Assembly: GCA_002308235.1 (NCBI GenBank)
Contig: DBVS01000026.1
Location: 699 to 13,541, forward strand
Source: Lachnospiraceae bacterium UBA1258
Lineage (GTDB): Bacteria > Bacillota > Clostridia > Lachnospirales > Lachnospiraceae
Reading direction: 5' to 3'
Length of the DNA: 12,843 nucleotides
Part shown: in pieces, positions 1 through 5,812 of the stretch
Numbering within the stretch: position 1 is the stretch's first letter
Layout: each line of letters starts with the position of its first letter
Made by a program: the position numbers and the translations under genes
Notes under the pieces: generated by a model
Told to the model about the DNA's origin: nothing
Seen by the model: only the letters and a program-made list of their open reading frames with translations
Database searches by the model: none

Positions 1-847
1 ATCTGCAGTACTTATGTGGATCGGCGAGAGAATTACAGAGCACGGTGTTGGAAACGGTATCTCAGTAGTACTCGTTATCAACATTATCTCAAGAATTCCT
101 AGCGACATTATGAGTCTTAAGACAAAGTTCGTTGAAGGCAAGAACATCGGTAACGCAGCTCTTGCAATCGCAGTTATCGCTTTGGTAATTTTAGCGACTG
201 TAGTACTTGTAATCCTTTTACAGGATGCTGAAAGAGTTATTCCTACTCAGCAGTCAAGAAAGATGGCAGGTCAGGCATCATTCTCCGCAGCGGCATCATC
301 TTCGATACCGTTAAAGGTTAATACAGCCGGAGTTATCCCTGTAATCTTTGCTCAGTCACTTATGACAACACCTGTAGTTATAGCTTCACTTTTTGGTAAA
401 TCAGAAGGAACAGGTTTCTGGTATGATGTTTTAAGAGGATTATCAGAGCAGAACTGGTGCAAACTTACACAGCCTAAGTATTCTTGGGGATTATTGCTCT
501 ACATAGTTCTTATCATCGCTTTTGCCTACTTCTATACACAGATTTCGTTCAACCCACTTGAGGTTGCAAATAATCTTAAGAAGGGCGGCGGATTCATACC
601 CGGTATAAGACCTGGTAAGCCAACAAGCGATTACCTTGAGAATGTATTGAAGTACATTATCTTCATCGGAGCAGTCGGACTTATAATCGTATCTGTTATT
701 CCGATCTTTTTCAACGGTATATTTAATGCGAATGTTTCATTCGGTGGAACATCACTTATCATTATCGTCGGAGTTGTAATCGAGACATTAAATCAGATCG
801 AGTCCCAGATGAGAGTTAGAAGCTACAAGGGATTTTTAAAGAACTAA
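1..847 (+). CDS. secY: Preprotein translocase subunit SecY (5' end missing)
   Basis: This is the C-terminal part of SecY, the channel subunit of the SecYEG translocase in the cytoplasmic membrane. It moves unfolded proteins across or into the membrane. The reading frame is open from base 2, so the gene enters from the left edge; about 281 residues are visible and it ends with TAA. Family landmarks include MWIGERITEHGVGNGIS near the start, the cytoplasmic loop RVIPTQQSRK, NTAGVIPVIFAQS, the conserved NPLEVANNLKKGGGFIPGIRPG segment (seen in two adjoining pieces), and the C-terminal IETLNQIESQMRVRSYKGF stretch. Several long hydrophobic spans alternate with these loops, as expected for TM6-TM10. 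In Firmicutes secY is normally followed by adk, as here, although a hairpin lies between them. Thr codons are almost all ACA. Confidence 0.97.
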   Translation, partial: SAVLMWIGERITEHGVGNGISVVLVINIISRIPSDIMSLKTKFVEGKNIGNAALAIAVIALVILATVVLVILLQDAERVIPTQQSRKMAGQASFSAAASSSIPLKVNTAGVIPVIFAQSLMTTPVVIASLFGKSEGTGFWYDVLRGLSEQNWCKLTQPKYSWGLLLYIVLIIAFAYFYTQISFNPLEVANNLKKGGGFIPGIRPGKPTSDYLENVLKYIIFIGAVGLIIVSVIPIFFNGIFNANVSFGGTSLIIIVGVVIETLNQIESQMRVRSYKGFLKN

Positions 848-862
848 TTATTGTTTAAATAT

Positions 863-914
863 ATACAGCGGCTCGAACACCTTTAGTAGGTATTCGAGCT
901 TGTGCTGTATTTTT
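863..914 (+). terminator. Terminator-like hairpin between secY and adk
   Basis: A long interrupted stem is formed by ATACAGC (863-869) with GCTGTAT (904-910), CTCGA (872-876) with TCGAG (894-898), and ACCT (879-882) with AGGT (888-891), closing on a short loop. A run of five T residues follows (910-914). It resembles an intrinsic terminator or partial attenuator that would lower read-through from secY into adk. The stem has two internal loops, so efficiency cannot be judged by eye. Confidence 0.6.
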
Positions 915-928
915 CCATTTTGTATAAC
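900..928 (+). promoter_or_regulatory. Weak candidate promoter for adk-map
   Basis: TTGTGC (900-905) and TATAAC (923-928) are separated by 17 bases. The -10 is five of six to consensus but the -35 matches only its first three bases. The site sits directly after the secY terminator-like hairpin and about 30 bases ahead of the adk start, where a restart promoter would be useful. Confidence 0.3.
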
Positions 929-958
929 GTTTACTTAAAAATGCACGGAGGAAGGCTT

Positions 959-1603
959 ATGAAATTAGTTATGCTTGGTGCACCGGGAGCAGGAAAAGGC
1001 TCTCAGGCAATCACATTATCGGAAAAACTTAATATACCGCATATCTCAACGGGAGATATATTCAGAGCGAATATAAAGGAAGGAACACCTCTTGGTGTAA
1101 AGGCTAAGGAATTCATCGATAAGGGTGAGCTTGTTCCGGACGAACTCGTAACAGATCTTGTGGTAGACAGAGTAGGTAAAGACGATTGCAAAAACGGATA
1201 TATCCTTGACGGATTCCCGCGTACGATACCGCAGGCAAGAGATTTCAAAAAAGCTTTGGAGGACAAAGCTATGAAAATCGACTTTGCTATAAACCTTCTT
1301 GTTGATGATGACGTTATAGTAGGCCGTATGGGCGGCCGTCGTGCTTGCTTAAATTGCGGCGCGACATATCATATTGTTAATATGCCACCAAAGAAAGAAG
1401 GCATATGCGATCACTGTGGTGAAAAGCTCGTACTTCGCGATGATGATAAGCCGGAGACAGTAAAGAATAGACTTACGGTTTATCATGAAAAGACACAGCC
1501 GTTGATTGATTTTTATAAAGAGGAAGGCTGTCTTGTCGATATCGACGGTACAAAGGCACCGGATGAAGTATTTAAGGATATTACGCGTGCGATAGGAGTT
1601 TAG
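959..1603 (+). CDS. adk: Adenylate kinase
   Basis: Adenylate kinase interconverts ATP plus AMP with two ADP in the cytoplasm and is essential for nucleotide balance. The 214-residue length is standard for the long-LID form. Visible landmarks are the P-loop GAPGAGKGS (about residues 7-15), STGD for AMP binding (about 30-33), DGFPRT (84-89), and the LID domain with a four-cysteine zinc site (Cys130, Cys133, Cys150, Cys153; CLNC then CDHC). The four cysteines mark the Gram-positive zinc-bearing type. The chosen ATG gives the canonical MKLVMLGAPG start and has a GGAGG Shine-Dalgarno about 8 bases upstream; the open frame further upstream has no comparable site. It ends in TAG, two bases ahead of map, so the pair is probably co-translated. 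Confidence 0.98.
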   Translation: MKLVMLGAPGAGKGSQAITLSEKLNIPHISTGDIFRANIKEGTPLGVKAKEFIDKGELVPDELVTDLVVDRVGKDDCKNGYILDGFPRTIPQARDFKKALEDKAMKIDFAINLLVDDDVIVGRMGGRRACLNCGATYHIVNMPPKKEGICDHCGEKLVLRDDDKPETVKNRLTVYHEKTQPLIDFYKEEGCLVDIDGTKAPDEVFKDITRAIGV

Positions 1604-1605
1604 TT

Positions 1606-2358
1606 ATGGCAATTACGATCAAATCAGAACGTGAAATAGAATTAATGAAGGAAGCCGGTGTTATATTGGCTAAAGTTCATCAGGATCTTGGACACGCACT
1701 CCATGAGGGAATGTCTTGATGGGAAGTAGATAAGCTCGCTGATGAAATGATAAGAAGTTATAACTGCATCCCGTCCTTTAAGGGATATAACGGATATCCT
1801 GGTTCGGTATGTGTATCGATTAACGAAGAAGTCGTACACGGAATTCCGAAGAAGGAACGTTTGATTAAAGACGGTGATATAGTAAGTCTTGATATAGGAG
1901 TCATCCATAAAGGATATCAGTCAGATGCCGCACGTACACACGGTGTCGGAAATATATCCGAGGAAGCAAGACTTCTTATAGAAAGAACACGTCAAAGCTT
2001 CTTTGAAGGAATGAAAGTAGCATCCGAAGGACATCACTTATTTGAGATATCCGCGGTAATCGGTAATTATGCAGAAAGCTTCGGATACGGAGTTGTAAGA
2101 GATCTTGTTGGACACGGAATCGGAACCAACATGCATGAAGATCCGCAGATACCAAACTTTAAGCAGCTCCTTAGAGGACCAAAGCTTAGAGCAGGTATGA
2201 CACTTGCCATCGAGCCGATGATTAATATCGGAACATGGGAAGTAGAGTGGCTTGATGATGACTGGACAGTGATCAGTGAGGATCACAGCTATTCCGCACA
2301 TTACGAAAACACCATCCTCATCACGGAAGGCGAACCTGAAATTCTGACACTCAGATAA
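1606..2358 (+). pseudogene. map: Methionine aminopeptidase type I, interrupted by an in-frame TGA
   Basis: Map removes the initiator methionine from nascent proteins using two metal ions. The frame opens at ATG 1606, preceded by AGGAG, and runs 250 codons to TAA with one break: codon 38 is TGA (1717-1719), between GMS and WEVDKLADEM. Firmicute relatives usually have a threonine or similar residue here (ISTKELD in B. subtilis). All six metal ligands are intact downstream: His78, Asp96, Asp107, His170, Glu203 and Glu234, counting the stop as a residue. These fall one position from the E. coli numbers, so nothing is inserted or deleted. The next in-frame ATG is at 1747, without a clear Shine-Dalgarno, and would give a 203-residue protein lacking the N-terminal helix. 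It may be a recent nonsense mutation, a sequencing error, or suppressed. Selenocysteine is not supported, and TGA is used as a normal stop elsewhere in the window. Confidence 0.85.
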
Positions 2359-2367
2359 AGGCGAAAT

Positions 2368-2532
2368 ATGAAATATAAATATGCGAAGTCCTTAAAGGGT
2401 CATGACAAAGGAAAGATTTACGAGATCGTTTCTTTTTCGGAAAGAGTTGTAGAACTTAAAGATCAGACGGGACGCATTAAGAAAAAGAATAGAAACTATA
2501 TTCAACCAATTAAAGGAGATACAAATGTCTAA
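2368..2532 (+). CDS. Small KOW-domain RNA-binding protein (L14e-like family)
   Basis: This is a 54-residue basic protein whose start MKYKYAKSLKGHDKGKIYEI matches the KOW motif of the small proteins found between map and infA in many Firmicutes. The family is related to eukaryotic/archaeal ribosomal proteins L14e and L27e and is presumed to bind RNA or the ribosome; its exact role is unknown. The C-terminus is lysine/arginine rich (GRIKKKNRNYIQPIK). It is shorter than the 70-95 residues I would expect, mainly through a shorter linker between the KOW beta strands and the basic tail. The start lies 9 bases after the map stop, and the stop overlaps the infA start by 8 bases, suggesting translational coupling. 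Identification rests on motif plus position. Confidence 0.82.
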   Translation: MKYKYAKSLKGHDKGKIYEIVSFSERVVELKDQTGRIKKKNRNYIQPIKGDTNV

Positions 2533-2743
2533 ACAGGATGTAATCGAAATAGAGGGAACTGTAGTAGAAAAACTTCCCAACACAATGTTCAAGGTAGAAC
2601 TTGAAAACGGTCACCAGGTACTTGCTCACATAAGCGGAAAGCTTCGCCAGAATTTCATCAGAATTCTTCCCGGCGACAAGGTAACACTTGAGCTTTCACC
2701 CTATGATCTTACAAAGGGCAGAATCATCTGGAGAGACAAATAA
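2525..2743 (+). CDS. infA: Translation initiation factor IF-1
   Basis: IF-1 binds the A-site side of the 30S subunit and helps IF-2 and IF-3 select the initiator tRNA. The 72-residue length is exactly typical. The single OB-fold sequence is clear: IEGTVVEKLPNTMFKVELEN, then GHQVLAHISGKLRQNFIRI, LPGDKVTLELSPYDLTKGRI and a terminal IWRDK. Most relatives have Met or Lys where this one has Gln in KLRQNFIRI, a minor change. The ATG has AAAGGAG about 8 bases upstream, inside the end of the KOW gene. Its three Pro codons are all CCC, unlike secY, adk and map upstream. Confidence 0.98.
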   Translation: MSKQDVIEIEGTVVEKLPNTMFKVELENGHQVLAHISGKLRQNFIRILPGDKVTLELSPYDLTKGRIIWRDK

Positions 2744-2751
2744 ATTAGTGG

Positions 2752-2780
2752 TTGCAATCAGGAAACTGTTGTGATACAAT
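2752..2780 (+). promoter_or_regulatory. Sigma-A type promoter ahead of rpmJ and the alpha operon
   Basis: TTGCAA (2752-2757) and TACAAT (2775-2780) are separated by exactly 17 bases, a good match to the vegetative consensus. The site lies just after infA and 56 bases before rpmJ. It could drive rpmJ-rpsM-rpsK-rpsD-rpoA-rplQ independently of the upstream spc-type genes. Predicted by eye only. Confidence 0.55.
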
Positions 2781-2835
2781 GATATTCGGTCTTTTTTGGG
2801 AAAGGCCATACTGGATGAACTGAAAGGAGGACGTT

Positions 2836-2949
2836 ATGAAAGTAAGATCTTCAGTAAAACCAATTTGCGAAAAATGCAAAGTTATTAAGCGCAAGGGCAA
2901 AATCAGAATCATCTGTGAAAACCCCAAGCACAAGCAGAGACAGGGTTAA
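2836..2949 (+). CDS. rpmJ: 50S ribosomal protein L36
   Basis: L36 is a very small zinc-ribbon protein of the large ribosomal subunit that binds 23S rRNA. The sequence has 37 residues, the usual length, beginning MKVRSSVKPICEKCKVIKRK and ending KHKQRQG. The zinc ligands Cys11, Cys14 and Cys27 followed by His32 are all present, so this is the zinc-binding (C+) form. A near-perfect AAAGGAGG Shine-Dalgarno ends 6 bases before the ATG. It is the classical gene between infA and rpsM. Confidence 0.98.
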   Translation: MKVRSSVKPICEKCKVIKRKGKIRIICENPKHKQRQG

Positions 2950-3140
2950 TCCTTATTAGGATTTAAAGTATAGACGTAGTGAGCCTACGAAGAATACTTT
3001 TGAAACCGCAAGAGTCCGATACTACGGTGGACTCGTCTTTTGCCGGAAAAATCGGGAGCCGTCCCGGTCGGGCATGATGCCCCATTCAATTAGTAAACGC
3101 GGAAAAACCGCGAAGTTTAGCGAGAAAATCGCACATATTT
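2948..3140 (+). promoter_or_regulatory. Highly structured leader RNA between rpmJ and rpsM (candidate S4/S13-type autoregulatory element)
   Basis: The 204-base spacer carries seven consecutive stem-loops. (1) AATCCT 2948-2953 / AGGATT 2958-2963. (2) AAAGTAT 2965-2971 / ATACTTT 2994-3000, enclosing CGTAG 2975-2979 / CTACG 2985-2989. (3) GAGTCC 3012-3017 / GGACTC 3029-3034. (4) A 7-bp stem 3051-3057 / 3062-3068 with one G-U pair. (5) GGGCA 3070-3074 / TGCCC 3078-3082. (6) TAAA+CGCGG 3094-3102 / CCGCG+TTTA 3108-3119. (7) GCGA 3120-3123 / TCGC 3129-3132. The last ends 8 bases before the AGGAGG of rpsM. In E. coli the leader at this same position is bound by S4, which represses the alpha operon, so an r-protein-binding role is likely by position. 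The structure itself is seen; the ligand is inference. Confidence 0.72.
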
Positions 3141-3153
3141 AGGAGGAAACAAA

Positions 3154-3522
3154 ATGGCTCGTATTGCTGGTATTGACTTACCCAGAGAAAAGCGTATTGA
3201 GATCGGCTTAACCTATATTTATGGTATCGGAAGAACTTCTTCCAATAAGATCTTAGCCGCTGCAAAGGTTAATCCTGATACTCGTGTCAGAGATTTAACT
3301 GATGATGAAGTAAAGAGACCCAGTGAAGTTATCGCTGAAGAATATGTCGTAGAAGGTGACTTAAGAAGAGAAGTTGCTCTTAACATTAAGGGTCTTCAGG
3401 AAATCGGATGCTACAGAGGTATCCGTCACCGTAAGGGTCTTCCCGTTCGCGGACAGAAGACCAAGACCAACGCTCGTACCCGCAAAGGTCCCAAGCGTAC
3501 GGTTGCTAACAAGAAGAAGTAA
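3154..3522 (+). CDS. rpsM: 30S ribosomal protein S13
   Basis: S13 sits in the head of the small subunit and contacts the P-site tRNA and the 50S bridge. The 122-residue length is normal. It starts MARIAGIDLPREKRIEIGLT and contains YIYGIGRTSSNKIL (helix-hairpin-helix region), the conserved EIGCYRGIRHRKGLPVRGQK segment, and the basic tail NARTRKGPKRTVANKKK. The stretch KRPSEVIAEEYVVEGDLRRE is slightly unlike the more common version but is in the variable part. AGGAGG (3141-3146) precedes the ATG by 7 bases. It is the first gene after the structured leader and so the probable primary target of any feedback control. Confidence 0.98.
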   Translation: MARIAGIDLPREKRIEIGLTYIYGIGRTSSNKILAAAKVNPDTRVRDLTDDEVKRPSEVIAEEYVVEGDLRREVALNIKGLQEIGCYRGIRHRKGLPVRGQKTKTNARTRKGPKRTVANKKK

Positions 3523-3530
3523 TTCACCCG

Positions 3531-3551
3531 GTCGGTGTGCATAGAACCGAC
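3531..3551 (+). other. Hairpin in the rpsM-rpsK spacer
   Basis: GTCGGT (3531-3536) pairs perfectly with ACCGAC (3546-3551) across a 9-base loop. It begins 8 bases after the rpsM stop and has no T tract, so it is more likely an RNA stability or processing element than a terminator. Confidence 0.5.
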
Positions 3552-3596
3552 ATAACAGATCAACATTTGTAATCAAAGAAAGTAGGTTAGTTTAAA

Positions 3597-3989
3597 ATGG
3601 CTAAAGTTGCAAAAAAAGTAACAAAAAAGCGCGTAAAGAAAAACGTTGAACGCGGACAGGCACATATCCAGGCTTCCTTCAATAACACCATCGTAACATT
3701 GACCGATGCTGAAGGTAACGCATTAAGCTGGGCAAGTGCCGGTGGTCTTGGTTTTAGAGGTTCAAAGAAATCTACTCCCTATGCTGCACAGATGGCTGCT
3801 GAAACGGCTACAAAGGCTGCCGTTGTTCACGGTCTTAAGTACGTTGACGTATTTGTTAAGGGACCCGGTTCAGGTCGTGAGGCCGCAATCCGCGCTCTTA
3901 ATGCTGCAGGTCTTGAGGTAGTTTCCATTCGTGACGTAACACCCGTTCCTCATAACGGATGCCGTCCTCCCAAGCGCCGCAGAGTCTAG
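3597..3989 (+). CDS. rpsK: 30S ribosomal protein S11
   Basis: S11 is on the platform of the small subunit, near the E site, and contacts S7 and S18. It has 130 residues. A basic N-terminus (MAKVAKKVTKKRVKKNVERG) is followed by HIQASFNNTIVTLTDAEGN, SWASAGGLGFRGSKKSTPYA, VFVKGPGSGREAAIRAL and the diagnostic C-terminus RDVTPVPHNGCRPPKRRRV. The Shine-Dalgarno is weak (AGTAGG about 10 bases upstream), in contrast to rpsM and rpoA, so translation may depend on coupling or on the spacer structure. It ends TAG. Confidence 0.98.
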   Translation: MAKVAKKVTKKRVKKNVERGQAHIQASFNNTIVTLTDAEGNALSWASAGGLGFRGSKKSTPYAAQMAAETATKAAVVHGLKYVDVFVKGPGSGREAAIRALNAAGLEVVSIRDVTPVPHNGCRPPKRRRV

Positions 3990-4006
3990 TTATATTTTTG
4001 AGATTA

Positions 4007-4075
4007 TTCATCTATTGATGGGAAAAATTGCTTGGATGAAGGTGGTTTCTTTGTGAGATCACTGTAAACAACACC
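4007..4075 (+). promoter_or_regulatory. Two stem-loops in the rpsK-rpsD spacer
   Basis: TTCATC (4007-4012) pairs with GATGAA (4035-4040). Immediately after, GGTGGTTT (4041-4048) pairs with AAAC (4066-4069) and CACC (4072-4075), enclosing GTG/CAC (4053-4055 / 4060-4062). The second ends a few bases before the AAAGG of rpsD. Translational control of S4 or mRNA processing is possible; the loops are imperfect and no ligand can be assigned. Confidence 0.42.
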
Positions 4076-4093
4076 AGAAAGGATTAAATTAAA

Positions 4094-4687
4094 ATGGCAA
4101 TCAACAGAACACCTGTATTAAAGAGATGCAGATCATTAGACCTTGATCCCACCTATTTGGGATATGACAAGAAGTCCAATCGTACACTTGCTCGCGCAGG
4201 AAAGAAGATGAGTGAGTACGCTCTTCAGCTTCGTGAGAAGCAGAAAGCAAAATTTATCTACGGCATGCTTGAGAAGCCTTTCCGTAACTACTATGAGAAG
4301 GCTGACCGCATGAAGGGTATGACCGGTGAAAACCTTATGATCATGCTCGAGTCCAGACTTGATAACGTAATCTTCCGTATGGGCTTTGCTCGTACCCGTA
4401 AGGAATCAAGACAGGTTGTTGGTCACAAGCACGTTCTTGTTAACGGAAAGTGCATCAACATTCCTTCTTACCAGATAAAAGCAGGCGATGTAATCTCTTT
4501 AAGCGACAAGGCAAAGGAACTTTCAAGATATAAGAACATCTTAGAGGTAACCGGCGGAAGACTTGTTCCTGAGTGGATTGACGTGGACACCGATAACTTT
4601 AAAGGAACGGTTAAAAACCTTCCCACCAGAGAAATGATCGATGTACCCGTAAACGAAATGCTTATTGTCGAGCTCTACTCTAAATAA
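4094..4687 (+). CDS. rpsD: 30S ribosomal protein S4
   Basis: S4 nucleates assembly of the 30S body by binding the 5' domain of 16S rRNA, and in many bacteria it is the feedback repressor of its own operon. The protein has 197 residues. The N-terminal arm (MAINRTPVLKRCRSLDLDPT) has only one cysteine, so this is the zinc-free type. The S4 RNA-binding domain starts near residue 88 (ESRLDNVIFRMGFARTRKES, then RQVVGHKHVLVNGKCINIPS). The C-terminus ends PVNEMLIVELYSK. It lies between rpsK and rpoA, as in other alpha operons. AAAGG about 11 bases before the ATG is the ribosome-binding site. Confidence 0.98.
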   Translation: MAINRTPVLKRCRSLDLDPTYLGYDKKSNRTLARAGKKMSEYALQLREKQKAKFIYGMLEKPFRNYYEKADRMKGMTGENLMIMLESRLDNVIFRMGFARTRKESRQVVGHKHVLVNGKCINIPSYQIKAGDVISLSDKAKELSRYKNILEVTGGRLVPEWIDVDTDNFKGTVKNLPTREMIDVPVNEMLIVELYSK

Positions 4688-4723
4688 TGTAATTTCAACT
4701 ACCACAAAAGGAGGGTATTTACT

Positions 4724-5692
4724 GTGTTTGAATTTGAAAGACCCAATATCGAAGTTGCTGAAGTATCTGAAGATGGTAAATACGGCAGATTCGTTGCAGA
4801 GCCTCTTGAAAGAGGTTACGGCATTACCCTTGGCAACTCTTTAAGAAGAATCATGCTTTCTTCTTTACCCGGAGCTGCAGTAAGCCAGATCAAGATTGAG
4901 GGCGTTCTTCATGAGTTTTCCTCCATCCCCGGAGTAAAGGAAGACGTTACCGAGATCATTCTTAATGTAAAGAAGCTTGCTATCAAGAATTCCAGCGAAT
5001 CTTACGAGCCCAAGACCGCATATATCGATTTCACCGGTGAAGGCGTTATCAGAGCATCAGCTATTCAGGCTGACTCCGATATCGAGATTCTTAACCCCGA
5101 TCTTGTTATTGCAACTCTTTCGGGCGGAAAGAACGCTAAGTTCTATATGGAACTTACGATCACCAAGGGTCGCGGATATGTAAGCGCCGATAAGAACAAG
5201 AACGACGATCTTCCCATCGGTGTTATTCCCATCGATTCAATTTACACTCCCGTTGAGCGTGTAAACATGACCGTTGCGAATACCCGTGTAGGACAGGTTA
5301 CCGACTACGACAAGCTCACACTTGACGTATTTACAAACGGAACTCTTACTCCCGAAGAATCAGTCAGCCTTGCAGCCAAGATTTTGAGCGAGCATCTGAG
5401 CCTCTTCATCAATCTTTCCGAAGCAGGACAGAAGACCGACGTTATTACCAGCAAGGAAGACAGTGTTCAGGGCAAGCCTGTTGACGATATGAGCATTGAT
5501 GAGCTCGAACTTTCCGTTCGTTCTTACAACTGCTTAAAGAGAGCCGGCATCAACACCGTTGGCGAACTTGTTAACAAGACTTCCGACGACATGATGAAAG
5601 TAAGAAACCTCGGACGCAAGTCCCTCGAAGAGGTACTTTTAAAACTCAAAGAACTCGGATTACAGTTAAATTCGGGTGACGATAACATTTAA
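4724..5692 (+). CDS. rpoA: DNA-directed RNA polymerase subunit alpha
   Basis: The alpha subunit dimerises to start RNA polymerase assembly, and its C-terminal domain contacts UP-element DNA and activators. The 322-residue length is typical. The N-terminal domain includes FVAEPLERGYGITLGNSLRR and IMLSSLPGAAVSQIKIEGVL, the hallmark dimerisation region. A short linker near residues 235-250 leads into the helix-hairpin-helix C-terminal domain, with IDELELSVRSYNCLKRAGIN, TVGELVNKTSDDMMKVRNLG and RKSLEEVLLKLKELGL. The start codon is GTG, placed 9 bases after an AAAGGAGG box; this gives the standard MFEFERPNIEV start. ACC is now the commonest Thr codon, unlike the genes left of 2.5 kb. Confidence 0.98.
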   Translation: MFEFERPNIEVAEVSEDGKYGRFVAEPLERGYGITLGNSLRRIMLSSLPGAAVSQIKIEGVLHEFSSIPGVKEDVTEIILNVKKLAIKNSSESYEPKTAYIDFTGEGVIRASAIQADSDIEILNPDLVIATLSGGKNAKFYMELTITKGRGYVSADKNKNDDLPIGVIPIDSIYTPVERVNMTVANTRVGQVTDYDKLTLDVFTNGTLTPEESVSLAAKILSEHLSLFINLSEAGQKTDVITSKEDSVQGKPVDDMSIDELELSVRSYNCLKRAGINTVGELVNKTSDDMMKVRNLGRKSLEEVLLKLKELGLQLNSGDDNI

Positions 5693-5708
5693 TATGTGAC
5701 TGCATCCG

Positions 5709-5797
5709 CGGTAAGACCGAAGCGCGCGCGAATGTACTCATAATGGACAGTATGTCAATGCCGTGTAAGTCCGATGAGCGACGGCAGGGACCCATTA
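5709..5797 (+). promoter_or_regulatory. Structured leader RNA ahead of rplQ
   Basis: The 120-base rpoA-rplQ spacer contains a small hairpin CGGT (5709-5712) / ACCG (5716-5719). It also holds a two-stage stem: outer TAATGG (5741-5746) / CCATTA (5792-5797) and inner TGCCGT (5759-5764) / ACGGCA (5781-5786), separated by unequal internal loops. The outer stem closes just before the AAAGG ribosome-binding site of rplQ. The shape suggests a protein-binding leader or a processing site uncoupling rplQ from rpoA. No known class was recognised. Confidence 0.5.
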
Positions 5798-5812
5798 CGA
5801 AAGGATTTAGAA

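Noticed and set aside
1717..1719. Reading the map TGA as selenocysteine.
   Set aside because: No convincing stem-loop follows the codon at the right distance, and the residue is not at a catalytic or cysteine position in the family.
3074..3142. A 22-codon ORF inside the rpmJ-rpsM leader, ending in TAG right at the rpsM Shine-Dalgarno, possibly a leader peptide.
   Set aside because: It has no Shine-Dalgarno and its start codon lies within a tight hairpin; it is more easily explained as chance reading of structured RNA.
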